A stretch of DNA of 64,000 bases from Proteles cristata cristata (taxonomy: Eukaryota; Chordata; Mammalia; Carnivora; Hyaenidae): positions 62,001 to 126,000 of the forward strand of contig JAESUZ010005536.1 in the NCBI GenBank assembly GCA_017311185.1, in the 5' to 3' direction. How positions within the stretch are numbered: position 1 is the stretch's first letter; the number at the start of each line of letters is the position of its first letter. Below the pieces are notes generated by a model. It did no database searches and had not been told where the DNA came from. It worked only from the letters and a program-made list of their open reading frames with translations. Of this stretch, positions 10,450 to 21,569 are shown piece by piece. The position numbers and the translations under genes were made by a program.

Positions 10450-11380
10450 GCGGACTCTCGAAGAAGGCCACACGGCTCCCCTACACCACGCTGCCCGGTG
10501 CCCACGGCGGGGCCAGCGAGGGGGCCGGACAAATGCCGAAGCCCGTACAGACTCATCTCCCCTCTGTGCCCTTTTCTTTCTCTGGACTACCTTTCTGCTC
10601 TACCCACTGTCCTTATTCTCTCCTCTGCATTTCCCACATCAAAAGGTGCTCCAGGAAAAAAACCCTGATCACTCATTTATACCTAAGTTACATGGCGTGA
10701 ATTTAAATCAGTGTGCTACCTCTCTGAGGGGTGCTTGCATTTTAAGCCTCATCACCCTCTATGAAATGAAAGCCTTTGTTCCATATTAAAGGAATTTCAA
10801 GCATCAGGGAGCAAGCGGGGAGGACCCGGAGGGGGGTGGTGGCGGCAGGCAGGGCAGCCATGACCCTAAGAAACACATTAAATGGTGGAAACTTTAGGCA
10901 CAAAGTTAGCTTTTATGGACAGACTTATCTTTCAAGGCTCCACAAAGATGTGAGATGTGGATACAAGGGAGAGGGTGGACAATTCATGTGAAGCCCTCCC
11001 CTTTGAGCAAACTTGGCTGCCTGACTTCCAGATTCTGTAGTCTTATTTGGTATTGGAATACAATTGTATACATCCTCGAAAAGAGAATATCGAGGGGTGA
11101 TTTTCTCAAGGCATCACTTCCCTGACAGTTTTCAATGCCTCTTCGCTTCTTGTTATAGTGTAGAATTCTAGTCTAAAGCAGCCAGGTGAAGTAGCTGGAG
11201 TTCTCTCTCCAAAGAATCTGAGCAATCATTCCTTTCGTGTCCAGAATGCACTTGAGGGACACGTGAACCTAGTGTGTTGTACAGAACCTAACACACATTA
11301 TGTGGATGCAAAAGCCTTTCTCCTGGGTGTTCACAGCCTAAGACTGGAAATTTCCAGGGAGAAGACATCACACCAATAGC
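10450..11380. other. No gene or repeat recognised
   Basis: Two overlapping plus-strand open frames (10416-10700, 10433-10789) occur in the GC-rich part at 10440-10540. They have no recognisable domain. Otherwise nothing is assignable. Confidence 0.5.
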
Positions 11381-11384
11381 ATCC

Positions 11385-11800
11385 AGATTAGGAGCCTGGC
11401 CCCTGATTCGGGCTTCTGGTCTGGGTCCCCATTCTGCTGCCTGTCAGTTCCCTGACCCTAGGGAAGTTTCTTAACGTCTTTGTACCTTGGTTTCTTAATC
11501 TGTGTAATGGGAACAGTAAGGCAACTCTTTCATAGGCGATCAGGGTTTCAAATAGAGGATTTCTGGCTGCTTTGTGCAGAGAAAACATTTCTCATCCACG
11601 GGGATGAAACCTCTCCCTCAGCACAGACCTTGGTGAGTGAGGACCGGGGTAGACTTTTGCCCCGCGTGACTCCCCAGCCAGGTACAAATGGCACAACTGT
11701 GCCCTGCAGCCCTGAGGGGTTATTATGAGGATTAGGCAGAATGATCTATGTGTAGGGTCTGGCACTGTGCTCAATAAATATTAGCTGCTATTATGATAAT
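11385..11800 (+). repeat. MIR relic, interrupted at about 11535-11705
   Basis: The first part (CTGTCAGTTCCCTGACCCTA, TTTCTTAATCTGTGTAATGG) and second part (GGTTATTATGAGGATTAGGC, CTGTGCTCAATAAATATTAG) are consecutive MIR segments. About 170 bp of unassigned sequence separates them. Confidence 0.65.
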
Positions 11801-11809
11801 AAATATTAA

Positions 11810-12330
11810 CTATGAAATGTACAACTCAATCAGAATCAGTTATCAGTCAATACTGTAAGGGGAGAAACGACATAGCACATAATATAAATATTCATATGTA
11901 GCAGTAAGATGTACTTTTATGCTAACAATTGAGTAGAAGAGTGTTGTCTATCAGAGATTTGAATGCAGATCAGAGAACGGAACCACATGTGAGGATCCAG
12001 TTGAAGAAAAACCAAAGGTCGAACCACATACCTAGTGAGGGCTTTTGCCTGCCCCGCTCTGAACTTGGTTCTGGGGACAGACTGACTATGGTCACCTCTC
12101 AGGCTGCCTGAAAGCAGAATTGCCTTCCTTTTCTAAGCTTGTTGCCCTGATGCTCACGCCTTCCTGGCAGGAAAAAAAAATATGGATTCTTTTCATTTAA
12201 AAGGTCTTCCCTTTCAGCGTTACCTACTTGGCAGGATACATATGGAAGTAAGTGTAAACAAGAGTAGGGTTGTTACTATAAGAAAGATGTTCTTAGAATT
12301 GCGTCTTCAAGACAATAAGGTCATGAAATT
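11810..12330. other. No gene or repeat recognised
   Basis: AT-rich at the start, otherwise unassigned. No coding evidence. Confidence 0.5.
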
Positions 12331-12333
12331 TTA

Positions 12334-12390
12334 TGTGTGTGTGTGTGTGTGTGTGTCTGTGTATATGTGTGTGCGTCTGTGTGTGTGTGA
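12334..12390. repeat. (TG)n microsatellite, imperfect
   Basis: A TG run of about 11 units is followed by interrupted units (CTGTGTATATGTGTGTGCGT and so on) up to GACACAG. Confidence 0.9.
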
Positions 12391-12394
12391 CACA

Positions 12395-12860
12395 GGGGGG
12401 GAGAGAGTGAGAGAGATTGATTTCATTTTTGGATTAAGCCAGAACACAAAAGAAACCAAAACCCTACAACCTTCCTTGTCCTGTGACTTAGCCTATCCTC
12501 GTGAGCTTCCATCCCACTAAGGAGTCAGGGGAAAACTTTATACTTACAGCCAGAGTAATTCAATCTTAAGTTCAGTCTCTCTTTGGCAATTATTCAGTCT
12601 CTTGGCGTTTCTCCCTCTTTCTCTTCAAGATAGGGTTCTAGAAGTAGAGAGGCCCTGTGTGTGGTCATGGTCGTGGGGCAGAGCATCAGGCCCACGTAGG
12701 GCTTTTCTGTTCTCTGTGGAAATAGTCTTTGCCTCAGAGCACCTTGCTCTTACCTGAAGACAAGGACAACGCATGACAAAGCAAGTCCCCTTCTAACGCT
12801 CACCTTGGCCTTCCTGGAAGGGTAAGCTGACTTGTTTTCCCCCTCTCTAGGAGATTCTCT
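12395..12860. other. No gene or repeat recognised
   Basis: Nothing assignable beyond a short purine tract at 12398-12418. Confidence 0.5.
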
Positions 12861-12879
12861 TAAGAAAATGGACCCAGTT

Positions 12880-13101
12880 GGGGCACCTGGGTGGCTTAGT
12901 CGGTTAAGCGTCCGACTTTCACTTAGGTCATGATCTCGCGGTTCGTGGGTTCGAGCCCCGCGTCGGGCTCTGTGCTGACTGCCAGCTCAGAGCCTGGAGC
13001 CTATTTCAGAGTCTGTATCTCCCTCTCTCTCTGACCCTCCCCGGCTCACACTGTCTCTCTCTCTTTCCTAGAAATAAATAAAAATATTTAAAAAAAAAAG
13101 A
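12880..13101 (+). mobile_element. Felid tRNA-derived SINE (CTAGAAATAAATAA-tail subfamily)
   Basis: The head GGGGCACCTGGGTGGCTTAG, the B-box TTCGTGGGTTCGAGCCCCGC and the TTTCCTAGAAATAAATAAAA tail are intact. An 18-bp target duplication, AAGAAAATGGACCCAGTT (12862-12879) and the same with one change (13102-13119), frames it. Confidence 0.95.
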
Positions 13102-13149
13102 AAGAAAATGGACCCAATTTCAGTTCAACCCAATTTGGGTGGTTGATGT

Positions 13150-13540
13150 TGGTAGCAGTGGCTGAGAGTGAACCCCAAAATCCAGGCTCTTATTCTGCCA
13201 CAGTAATAGAATCTTTAGTTAGGCAAACGGCTACCCAGAATAAAGCCTACATTACCTAGCCTTCCCTGCTGGTATGTATGGCCATGTGGACTAAGTTCTG
13301 ATCAATGAGATAGAAGAAGTGTCATGCCCTAAAAGCAAAGGGGCATGCTTTTCTGTTCTTTCCCCTTATCATGGGCTAGACCATGGATTTAGTGATGGGG
13401 ACAAGCTGCTGAGGACCATGTGGTTGACAAGAACACTTCAAGAATGGTACAGAAGCAAGATGGAAGCAGTCTGGGTCCCCAATAACACCAGAACCTATAT
13501 TCTAGGTATGAAATATTATATGACTCATATTTGACTTTGA
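13150..13540 (+). repeat. Old interspersed repeat relic, family not assigned
   Basis: GGCCATGTGGACTAAGTTCT, TGATCAATGAGATAGAAGAA and GATGGAAGCAGTCTGGGTCC belong to a repeat seen widely in mammals. A related copy lies at 28200-28640. I cannot name it with confidence. Confidence 0.45.
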
Positions 13541-13579
13541 TTTGCCTTATTGGGATTTTCTCACTAAAATTGCACCTCA

Positions 13580-13811
13580 GGGTGCCTGGGTGGCTCAGTC
13601 GGTTAAGCGTCCAACTTCAGCTCAGGTCATGATCTCACAGTCCGTGAGTTCTAGCCCCTGCATCGGGCTCTGTGCTGACAGCTCAGAGCCTGGAGCCTGC
13701 TTCAGATTGTGTGCCTCCCTCTCTCTCTCTGCCCCTCCCCTGCTCACACTCTGCCTCTCTCTCTCAGAAATAAATAAATGTTTAAAAAAAATTTTTAAAT
13801 AAATAAAAAAT
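13580..13811 (+). mobile_element. Felid tRNA-derived SINE (CAGAAATAAATAAA-tail subfamily)
   Basis: Starts GGGTGCCTGGGTGGCTCAGT and ends in a long A/T-rich tail. The target duplication AAAATTGCACCTCA (13566-13579) recurs at 13812-13825 with one change. Confidence 0.95.
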
Positions 13812-13829
13812 AAAATTGCATCTCAACCC

Positions 13830-14200
13830 CCATCCCCTTCGACAGCCTCAGGTGGCAGACAGATTTTCGTTGAGAACTGTGGCCATTTCCATCATTAGTA
13901 ATCACAGGAAGAGCTCAACCATAGAAAGGATTGGGGCTAAAATTGGCCTTGGGCCAGAACGGGCTCTTCCTCTCTTAGAGCCTCTGGAATAGGGCTGGGA
14001 CCCTGGGTAGAGAGCATGTCTTTTGTGAGTTGATAAGCTAACCTATGGGAGGAAGTTGCAGGCTGAGATTCCCTGAATACGGGCTAGTTCTAAGTTGGAA
14101 ACAGACAAGCAAAGGGGATCCTGCCTCTAACTGGCACCTGAGACTGACAAGGCAGCTGGAACCACGATATCCTGATAATCCGTAAGACAGCCTTTCCCTT
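13830..14200. other. No gene or repeat recognised
   Basis: Unassigned single-copy-like sequence. Confidence 0.5.
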
Positions 14201-14221
14201 TCTCTTGCTCTCTCTGTGTGT

Positions 14222-14244
14222 CACACACACACACACACACACAC
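14222..14244. repeat. (CA)n microsatellite
   Basis: About 11 CA units, then imperfect units to 14262. Confidence 0.85.
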
Positions 14245-14375
14245 GCACATGCACATACATGTGGTGGAAATGTCAGCCTTCTGGAGAGCTCTTAGGCCCT
14301 TTGAAAAGCTTAATTTCTAGCAGTTGGTAGGTCTCAAGCCTTCGTGCTTTGATTCTTTTAAAAGAAGTATTATTG

Positions 14376-14480
14376 CAGCGCCTGGCTGGCTCAGTCGGTA
14401 GAGCATGCAACTCTTGATCTCAGGGTTGTTCAGTTCGTGCCCGACATTGAGTATACAGATTACTTAAAAACACCGTCTTA
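14376..14480 (+). mobile_element. Older short carnivore SINE, host of a younger SINE
   Basis: CGCCTGGCTGGCTCAGTCGG, TAGAGCATGCAACTCTTGAT and CTCAGGGTTGTTCAGTTCGT mark a short, older tRNA-derived SINE. Its A-rich end continues after the inserted SINE at 14713-14725. Confidence 0.8.
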
Positions 14481-14697
14481 AGGGGCGCCTGGGTGGCTCG
14501 GTTGGTTAAGCATCCGACTGCGGCTCAGGTCAGATCTCACAGTTTGTGGGTTCAAGCCCCGCATCAGGCTCTGTGCTGACAGCTCAGAGCCTGGAGCCTG
14601 TTTCGGATTCTGTGTCTCCCTCTCTCTCTGCCCCTACCCCACTCATGCTCTGTCTCTCTCTGTCTAAAAAATAAATAAACTACAAAAAAATTAAAAA
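14481..14697 (+). mobile_element. Felid tRNA-derived SINE nested in an older SINE
   Basis: Full head and tail. The target duplication AAAAACACCGTCTTA (14466-14480) is repeated with one change at 14698-14712, so it landed in the A-rich tail of the older SINE. Confidence 0.93.
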
Positions 14698-14984
14698 AAA
14701 AACACCATCTTAAAAAAATAAATACGGGTGATGTTTGTCTCCAACTTCTTTTCATTAATCAGTTCCCTTCCAGGTGCCCTGCTTTCAGAGCGCCATCTTC
14801 CTGAGGCACTCCTTTCACAGACAGGGCTGCTGACCAGTCTGTCACACATTTTCTAGCCTCCCAGTGTTATTGCCACCAGCCCCTTTGCCCTTCTTGAGCC
14901 TTTCCCGCCCCCAATCTGGCCAACTCTCTGCCTTCCGGGGCACCCCAGGTTCATGAGGCAGCTATGGAGTGGGAAACGGAAGGA

Positions 14985-15085
14985 AGCTTGGGGCACTTGC
15001 CCAAATCCACAAGGTTAGGGAGTGGCGGAGCTGGGATTTTAATCCATGCAGTCCCACTCCAGGCTCCGGGCTCTTTGCCATAAAC
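14985..15085 (-). repeat. MIR fragment
   Basis: GGCACTTGCCCAAATCCACA, GGGAGTGGCGGAGCTGGGAT and TTTTAATCCATGCAGTCCC match the inverted MIR. Confidence 0.65.
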
Positions 15086-15089
15086 CCTC

Positions 15090-15955
15090 CAGACTTGAGA
15101 GATTGTCCTTCCTTTAACAAATAAAATGATGTAAGCCCATCTCCCACATCCTGTGGGAAGTCCTGTGCCTCCCCAACATTTCCAAGGCTTCCTGGGCAGT
15201 CAGGGTTGAGTTATATTCTCCTGCTTATTCCCACTTCAATTCCTGATCTCTTCGAGTCTTTGCCAGCATCTGCTGGCTTCTCTCCCCACCCCTCACTCAG
15301 TGCAAGAGTGCTCTCTCCCTCCTTCCCCAGTGTGGACCTAAGCCAATGCCGGTGTGTTAAACTGGCTCTGAAGGGCTGGGGATGTTTGGTGGTAACAGAG
15401 GGTCGCCATATTGGCGCAGAGCTCAGCAAAGAGCTGCAAGTTCCTAATGGGGCATGACTGTTTGCAGGCTCACTTCTGTACTCACAGGGGTGAGGCAAGA
15501 GCCCTGCTCTCATCCCTCTCCCATGCTCTTCCTAATGCCAGCTCCTCCGAGGGGCCTCGTGGATGGCCACCAGGCCCATGTTGAAACTCCACACCACCCC
15601 CTTGGGGAAGAGGACTGGACGGGATCAGGGAGTTCCATAGTCCCGAAGTAGGGGAGAGGCTCGGTGTGGAAATACCCCGTTGGCCCCAAGCAGGCCTGCT
15701 GGCTGGTGCAGGTGCCTGAGAGCTGACTCATCTCTTCCTAACTCTGCCCTCAGCGTTATCAACCAGTGGCCTCAAATCGGCCATGGTGTGGTAGGAATAC
15801 ACAAACAGTGAAAACTGGCAAACTCTCAACCCTCAGACTTTACAACCCAGCTTTTTCTTTTCTCCTGGAAAGTCTGTTTATCAGTATACCACTGGCCCAT
15901 GGATCCCTCGTGCAAACACAGGGCCACAGCCAGAAAAAGGCCAGAGCAGAGCTCT
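15090..15955. other. No gene or repeat recognised
   Basis: Unassigned. Several short open frames (15206-15457 and the overlapping minus frame) show no domain. Confidence 0.5.
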
Positions 15956-15960
15956 CTAAA

Positions 15961-16320
15961 GCCGTGGTTCTCAGATTTTGCTACATATCAGAATCACCTG
16001 GAAGCTCTTCTGTTAGGCTGTCAAAACACTAACAGGTCTTCCAGGAGGGGCATCTGGATGGTTTGGTCAGTTGAGCGTTAGATTCTGGCTCAGGTCATTA
16101 TATCATGGTTTGTGAGTTCGAGCCCCACGTTGGGCTCACTGCTGTCAGTGCAGAGCCTGCTTAGGATCCTCTGCCCACCCTCCCCCACCCCCCCCACCCC
16201 CGCTTTGGATCCATTGCCCATCCCTGCTCTCTCTCCCTTGAAAATAAATAAACATTTATTTAAAAAAGCTTTCTAGGTAATTTCAATGTACAGCCAAAGT
16301 TGTAGACCAATGTTCTAAAA
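15961..16320. mobile_element. hAT (MER5/Charlie-type) DNA-transposon relic split by a SINE
   Basis: The left part, CCGTGGTTCTCAGATTTTGC followed by TACATATCAGAATCACCTGG, and the right part, TCTAGGTAATTTCAATGTAC followed by AGCCAAAGTTGTAGACCA, match the two ends of MER5-type elements. A SINE at 16045-16266 separates them. Confidence 0.7.
16045..16266 (+). mobile_element. Older felid SINE within a MER5-type relic
   Basis: GGGGCATCTGGATGGTTTGG, GTTTGTGAGTTCGAGCCCCA and a tail AAAATAAATAAACATTTATT. More diverged than neighbouring copies, with a C-rich expansion near 16178-16201. Confidence 0.88.
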
Positions 16321-16329
16321 CATCTCGTA

Positions 16330-16725
16330 TCAAAATTTAGTGTCCATGTAAATTGCCTGGGAATGTTTGAAGTGGCAGATTCTGGTTCAGTAAGTCTGTG
16401 GTGAGGTCTGGGATTCTGCATTTCTTTCTTTTTTTTTTTTTTTTAAATGTTTATTTATTTTTGAGAGTGAGACACAGTGTGAGCAGGGGAGGGGCAGAGA
16501 GAGGGAGACACAGACTCTGAAGCAGGCTCCAGGCTCTGAGCTGTCAGCACAGAGCCTGACATTGGGCTGGAACTCACGAACAGTGAGATCATGACCTGAG
16601 CCGAAGTTGGATACTTAGCCAACTGAACCACCCAGGCGCCCCCTGGGATTCTGCATCTCTAATAAGCTCTTGGGTGCTGCTGATGCTGCTATTTGTGTAG
16701 CCAGGCTCTGAGGCCCAGGGCCCAG
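16330..16725. mobile_element. Second hAT (MER5/MER20-type) relic split by a SINE
   Basis: GGCAGATTCTGGTTCAGTAA, GTCTGTGGTGAGGTCTGGGA and, after the SINE, TCTAATAAGCTCTTGGGTGC and TGCTGATGCTGCTATTTG follow the order of a MER5/MER20 element. Confidence 0.65.
16426..16642 (-). mobile_element. Felid tRNA-derived SINE in a hAT relic
   Basis: Poly-T, then TTTTTGAGAGTGAGACACAG and the inverted head GAACCACCCAGGCGCCCC. An 18-bp duplication CTGGGATTCTGCATTTCT (16408-16425) recurs at 16643-16660 with one change. Confidence 0.95.
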
Positions 16726-16729
16726 GCCT

Positions 16730-18600
16730 GGCGCTTCTGTTCCCAGAAACCTTAGCGTTGCCTGCCCTGGAGAATTTCTTGCTTGGAGTCACCTTTCTCC
16801 AGAAGTCATAAACTTAGCCATTTTGGGAGCCTATTCTGCCGCCTTTCAACATATTCTGGGTGATGGGGCAACAGTTTCCCTTGGTGCCTAGGGAAAATCC
16901 CCAAATTCCTGCCATTACATTACATGGGTCACTTCAGTTCTCCTTCCAGACTATGCTTGGAGCCTTGCCTTTTATAAGCAACAGACGTTTTCCTAAACAA
17001 TCAAGCCATTTTCTTTCTGCTAGAATTCAGACTCACACATACAATGATTTATGTTTTATTTTGTATCCATTGGTTTCCTTTTCTGTTACACTGTCAGAAA
17101 CAGACCTAGGGCTGAGGGTCCGGATGCAGGTGTGAATGTCCTGCCCTGAGCAGACATTGCAGGGTGAAGACAGGCAGAATGTCCAGAAGAGGGGCTGGGC
17201 CCGAGATGGCCAGGGATTAATCCCTCAGTCACACTGGCTGGTATCCCCAGGTCCTTAGAGAGCCAGGACTTGCCTCAGAGCTAACTCAACAGCGGGTCTC
17301 TCCTAGTTTGTTATGTAAAAGAATAATAAAACCACGCCTAATTCCTGCAGAATGTAGGCTCAGTCACCATCAACCTATCTTTTGTTGCTTAAAGTCTGAT
17401 TCAGGAAACCTGTGTTGCATCTCTGGACAGGGTGCCCCTGTCTGTCTCAAAATCAAGGTTCTGATACCCATGATGTATGGGTATCAGAGGTAACTTTACA
17501 AAAAAGTTACTTACTGAGGATAATGGTAACTTTACAAAATCCTGTCACAGCGCAGAGTGGGTTCTGTCTGAGCAAGTTCACATTCCAAAGCCAGTCCCTG
17601 GAGCGACTTGTTTGGGGATGCTCCTCATAGTGATGGGAAGCGAGAGCTAGTGTAAGCTCTCCCAGTGTCCCCAGCTCCCTGAAACCCACCGAGTTCTGTT
17701 CAGCAGGCTGCGTGTTTTGATAACTTTTGTCACAGAGAGGATGAGTCTTGGTGTCTGGCCTGGACCGAACATTCACTAAGCAGGACTTTTTTGCCTGCAT
17801 ATGACACTGGGGACTTTACCGAAGATGGCTTTGGTTTTCCTGCTCAGAGGCCTGGGATTCTCAGGATTACCTGGAAAGCCCCAAGTCTTCCCATCGTCTG
17901 CAACTGCCTTTTCCTTCAATACCTACTGCAAGTGGCTGTCACCATCTCATTTCCTGTAGGATTTCTGAAGTGCCTCATGACCACCTGGCACTTGATTTTC
18001 TGCTCCTGCTGGATACGGGTACAGATCAACATTCCCCACATTGAGAGCCCCTCCCCCACTGCCGAGTCCCTCCCATTCTCCCTATTTAATCAAAGGGCCA
18101 CTGTCACTACTTTGTTACACGTAGCAGACTTTAGCTGAAGGCTTAGTGACAATGGTGGGAATGACAGATCAGGGCCGACCAAGCAATCTAAAATTGACTA
18201 CGAGGTATTCTAGCTTCATTAGCCATCTTTGCCTTGAGACATCTCCCTGGTCTGTTCCAACTTACACGTGATTCCTGACCTTGATGGGGCTCCTCCTCCT
18301 TAGAGACCTCTTCCTTCCCTCCTTTCAGGGTCCCCACCCCTGTCTCAGTACCACCCAGAGAAGACATTACTTTTGTAACTTTATCAAGGCTGTATCATCT
18401 CGGTCTTTTTCTTGGTGGCGACTTTCTCCTTTTGGATCATCGTAAAGGATCCCACTTTTTATAGCCAAACACGTTCCATTAGGGTCATTCCACAAACAGC
18501 CACCTGAGGTCAACACTATCCCCGAAATGCCCAAAGCGACCGTTATTTTATCTTTCTGTAATGATTTTTTCCCCTTTCAGTTAGATCAGAAGTTCTAGGA
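16730..18600. other. No gene or repeat recognised; contains paired hairpins
   Basis: Nothing assignable except the inverted-repeat pair at 17461-17510. Several short open frames in both directions show no domain. Confidence 0.5.
17461..17510. repeat. Two adjacent perfect hairpins
   Basis: CTGATACCCAT at 17461-17471 is the exact reverse complement of 17477-17487 with a 5-nt loop. GTAACTTT at 17490-17497 is the exact reverse complement of 17503-17510, also with a 5-nt loop. A direct repeat GGTAACTTTACAAAA (17489-17503) recurs at 17525-17539. Origin unknown. Confidence 0.85.
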
Positions 18601-18620
18601 ATATTAAAAACAAATTAGGA

Positions 18621-19151
18621 AACAGTTGGGTGAGTCATCAAAAAGAAACATATAACCAAAAGAATTGGAAGCTGGGACTTGAACAAAGATCTGCACACAC
18701 ATGTTCATAGCACCTCTATTCATGGTAGTCAAAAAGGGTGGAAACAACCCAAAGGTCCATCAACAGGTGAATGGATACACCAAACGTGGCATATCTGCAC
18801 AACAGAATATTATTCAGCCTCAAAAAGGAATGAAGTACTGATACTTGTTACAACATGGCTAGCCCTTGAAAACACAACGCTAAGTGAAATAAGGTAGGTG
18901 GAAGAGGATAAAGATTATTTGGTTTCACTTATATGAGACACCTGGTCATATTCACAGAGGTAGAATGTAGAAGAAAGGTTACCAGAAAAAGGGAGAATGA
19001 GGAGCAGATTTTCTGTTCAGGATCATGAAAACATTCTGAGGATGGATAGCAGAGATGGCGGCATAACCATGTGAATGTACTCAACGTCACTGAATTGTGT
19101 TCAAATGGTAAAATGTTATGTATATTTTACCACCATATCAAAAAAAAAAAA
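18621..19151 (+). mobile_element. 5'-truncated L1 3' end with target duplication
   Basis: CATAGCACCTCTATTCATGG, GAATATTATTCAGCCTCAAA and AACGCTAAGTGAAATAAGGT are L1 3'-region motifs. It ends in a poly-A run. AAAAACAAATTAGGA at 18606-18620 recurs after the tail to 19165, so this is a separate retrotransposition event. No open reading frame remains. Confidence 0.88.
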
Positions 19152-19419
19152 AAAAACAAATTAGGAGTCTTGGCTATTTCATCTCCCACACCCTCAGGCA
19201 AGTCTCTTCTCCATACACATCCCCGGAGAGCCCCAGAGGGGACAGGGGAGGGCTGAGGGCAGAGCAAGCTGACTAGTACAGCTCAGCTGTGCCCCTAAAA
19301 GCAGGAGAGGCTGTTTTGCAGATTCTGCTTCTCATTGGGACTCAGCATCGATGCTTGGCTCACAGGTAAGCCTTCCCTCTAAAGATCCCAAATGTTTTGC
19401 TGTTTTCAGTTTTCACCTG

Positions 19420-20900
19420 TCTTTGGATTGGGTTGAAGCCAGCTCCCTCCCTGGGATTAATATTCACAACAAGCAGCGAGCGATTAATTTAACCAGTTGA
19501 AATTTATTGTGCACTCGCCTTAACTCAAAGCCAGCTTCTGCTGGGTGTTTATTTTTCACGGTTGATGCATGGCACATGACAGCCCCTAAGCATCTGAATT
19601 TAAAGCACACCATTGTACAGAATTCCTGCGCCCCCCTCCCATTTCTTCTTGCCTGACCCCCTGAAATCTACAGAGCTCAGATTTCCACAGCATGTCTCAG
19701 AGAAGGTAATTCTCATTGCTGGCCTATGGGAACAGTTGGGAGCCTTGAGGCAGTTTAAGATTTGGATTTCATGCCCGGTGCACTGAGCTGGTGACTCCTT
19801 TCACTTCAGGGGGCTTCACTCAATCCATTCCGGCTCTAGTTTACAAGCATATCCTACCCCACCCCCAAGCCATCACATAAACAACTAGAGTCTGAGCTGG
19901 TCTCTCAGAGCATGAAACCCTCTCTGCTGGGTCCAGCCTCACTCGGGCTGCACGCGTGCCATCGGGCATCACGCAGCTCCTCCAGCCCCAAACCCCTCTC
20001 CTGCCTTCCTTGCTTCGCCTCAGCCCACTGGCCCTCCCTGCCAAGTGACTGTCTGGACAGGACTCTAACTGCTCGTGCCTAACAAGGCAGAACAAAGGCC
20101 CACGTGCTCGCAGAGTTCCATTTGGAGTGCACGACAATTTCAGAGCACAAATGGAAGAAGAAAAAAAAAAAAGAAGGCTTGAAATCTATAGCTGGCTTTT
20201 ATCAAACCAGAACTTGTAGCTCTTGGCTGACAATCAGCCAGCAGCTAACACCCACGAGGGATGGTTCGTACTCGCAGCTTCTGGCTGGCTATTAGCTACC
20301 AGCAGCCTTTTGACCCCTTTTCCAGGGAGGTAACAGCTGGCAGCTGACAAAGGCGCTGGCAGAGTGGGCAACTTTTGCTTTTCTGGAAACGAATGTAAGA
20401 TTGGCAGGAAATAAGGCATTTAAAAAATGACGATTATAGGCATTTTCACTAGCTTTTCTTTATTATGCTTTTGGGTCCTGGCTCTGATCGCTAAAATGTA
20501 TTTTGTGCTAAGGAGCTTTGATGGCATTTTTTTCTCTCTTTTTTTTTGCAAAGGAGATGTCTCCTCTTTTTCCCTTTTGGCAACACTACCCCAGAGAAAG
20601 GTACATTCTGTGGGTGTCGCCCACGGAGTGCCCTGTGAAGCAGTTGTTAATAAACAAAGAAGACAGATCAGCGGCCACGAGATGATGGGAGCTTAAGTGC
20701 GGTGCTACTGCCTGATTAAAACAGGGCTTCAGTTTATTTGGTGCTGTCGGGCAGCGCTTTCGGTGCTGATGCGGCGTGGGGAGAAGAAAGATTGAGATGA
20801 AGTGAGGTATGGATGGATTAGCCAGCAGTGGTGTGGGATAAAGGTCACGTTAGCCTAATTTTTCCCTTCTAGGCTCTGCCCAGCTCTCCATTTTTCTGTC
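19420..20900. other. Repeat-free block, possible conserved regulatory element
   Basis: About 1.5 kb with no recognisable repeat other than short A or T runs (20160-20173, 20540-20548). It contains AT-rich homeodomain-like cores (AGCGATTAATTTAACC) and paired GCCAGC/CAGCTGGCAGCTG motifs near 20300-20350. No coding frame. Function is unknown; conservation would have to be tested. Confidence 0.3.
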
Positions 20901-21360
20901 AGGAAGGGCGGAAATGGTAGGTGTCCAGCAGGAGGGACCGGCTGAGGAGCAAGCATGGGATAACCAGGCTTGGGGGGTGTTGGGGGGACGTGGTATGAGG
21001 ACCCCACACTTCAGTCACTTTGATTCCAGCTGTGCCGCTGTGTCTCCCTTCCTGGGGCATCGCGCACTTTGGCGCTATAGCTAATACGATCCTTGCGACA
21101 TTGCTGTTCTTATTCTGATAATAATATGACAATCTGCTATATTGTAACAGTTGACCTATATTGGACGTTTTCATTACAATGTGGATGTTCCAAGTAATGT
21201 TTGTCCAGAGAGCACCAGATGAATGAGGACGAAAAGCCTGGGTTCTGAACCCATGTGGGCAACAGGATAGAGAAATCTCTAGAAGGTCTGAAGGACTAGA
21301 CTAGATGGAAGAAGTATATTTCCACCACAGGCTTAAATGACACACGTGTATATGTATTTT

Positions 21361-21569
21361 TTTTTTTTAATTTATTTCTAGGAGAGAGAGACAGACAGCG
21401 TGAGCAGGGGAGGGTCAGAGAGAGAGGGAGACACAGACTGTGAAACAGGCTCCAGGCTCTGAGCTGGCAGTCAGCACAGAGCCCGATGCGGGGCTCGAAC
21501 CCACGAACCACGAGATCATGACCTAAGCGAAAGTCGGACGCTTAACCGACTAAGCCACCCAGGTGCCCT
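21361..21569 (-). mobile_element. Felid tRNA-derived SINE (CTAGAAATAAATAA-tail subfamily)
   Basis: Starts AATTTATTTCTAGGAGAGAG and ends GACTAAGCCACCCAGGTGCC. TATGTATTTT at 21351-21360 recurs at 21570-21579. Confidence 0.94.

Noticed and set aside
12880..12980. tRNA gene at the SINE heads
   Set aside because: The A- and B-box tRNA-like parts belong to SINEs. They cannot fold as a full cloverleaf with matching acceptor ends, and the same applies to every SINE copy.
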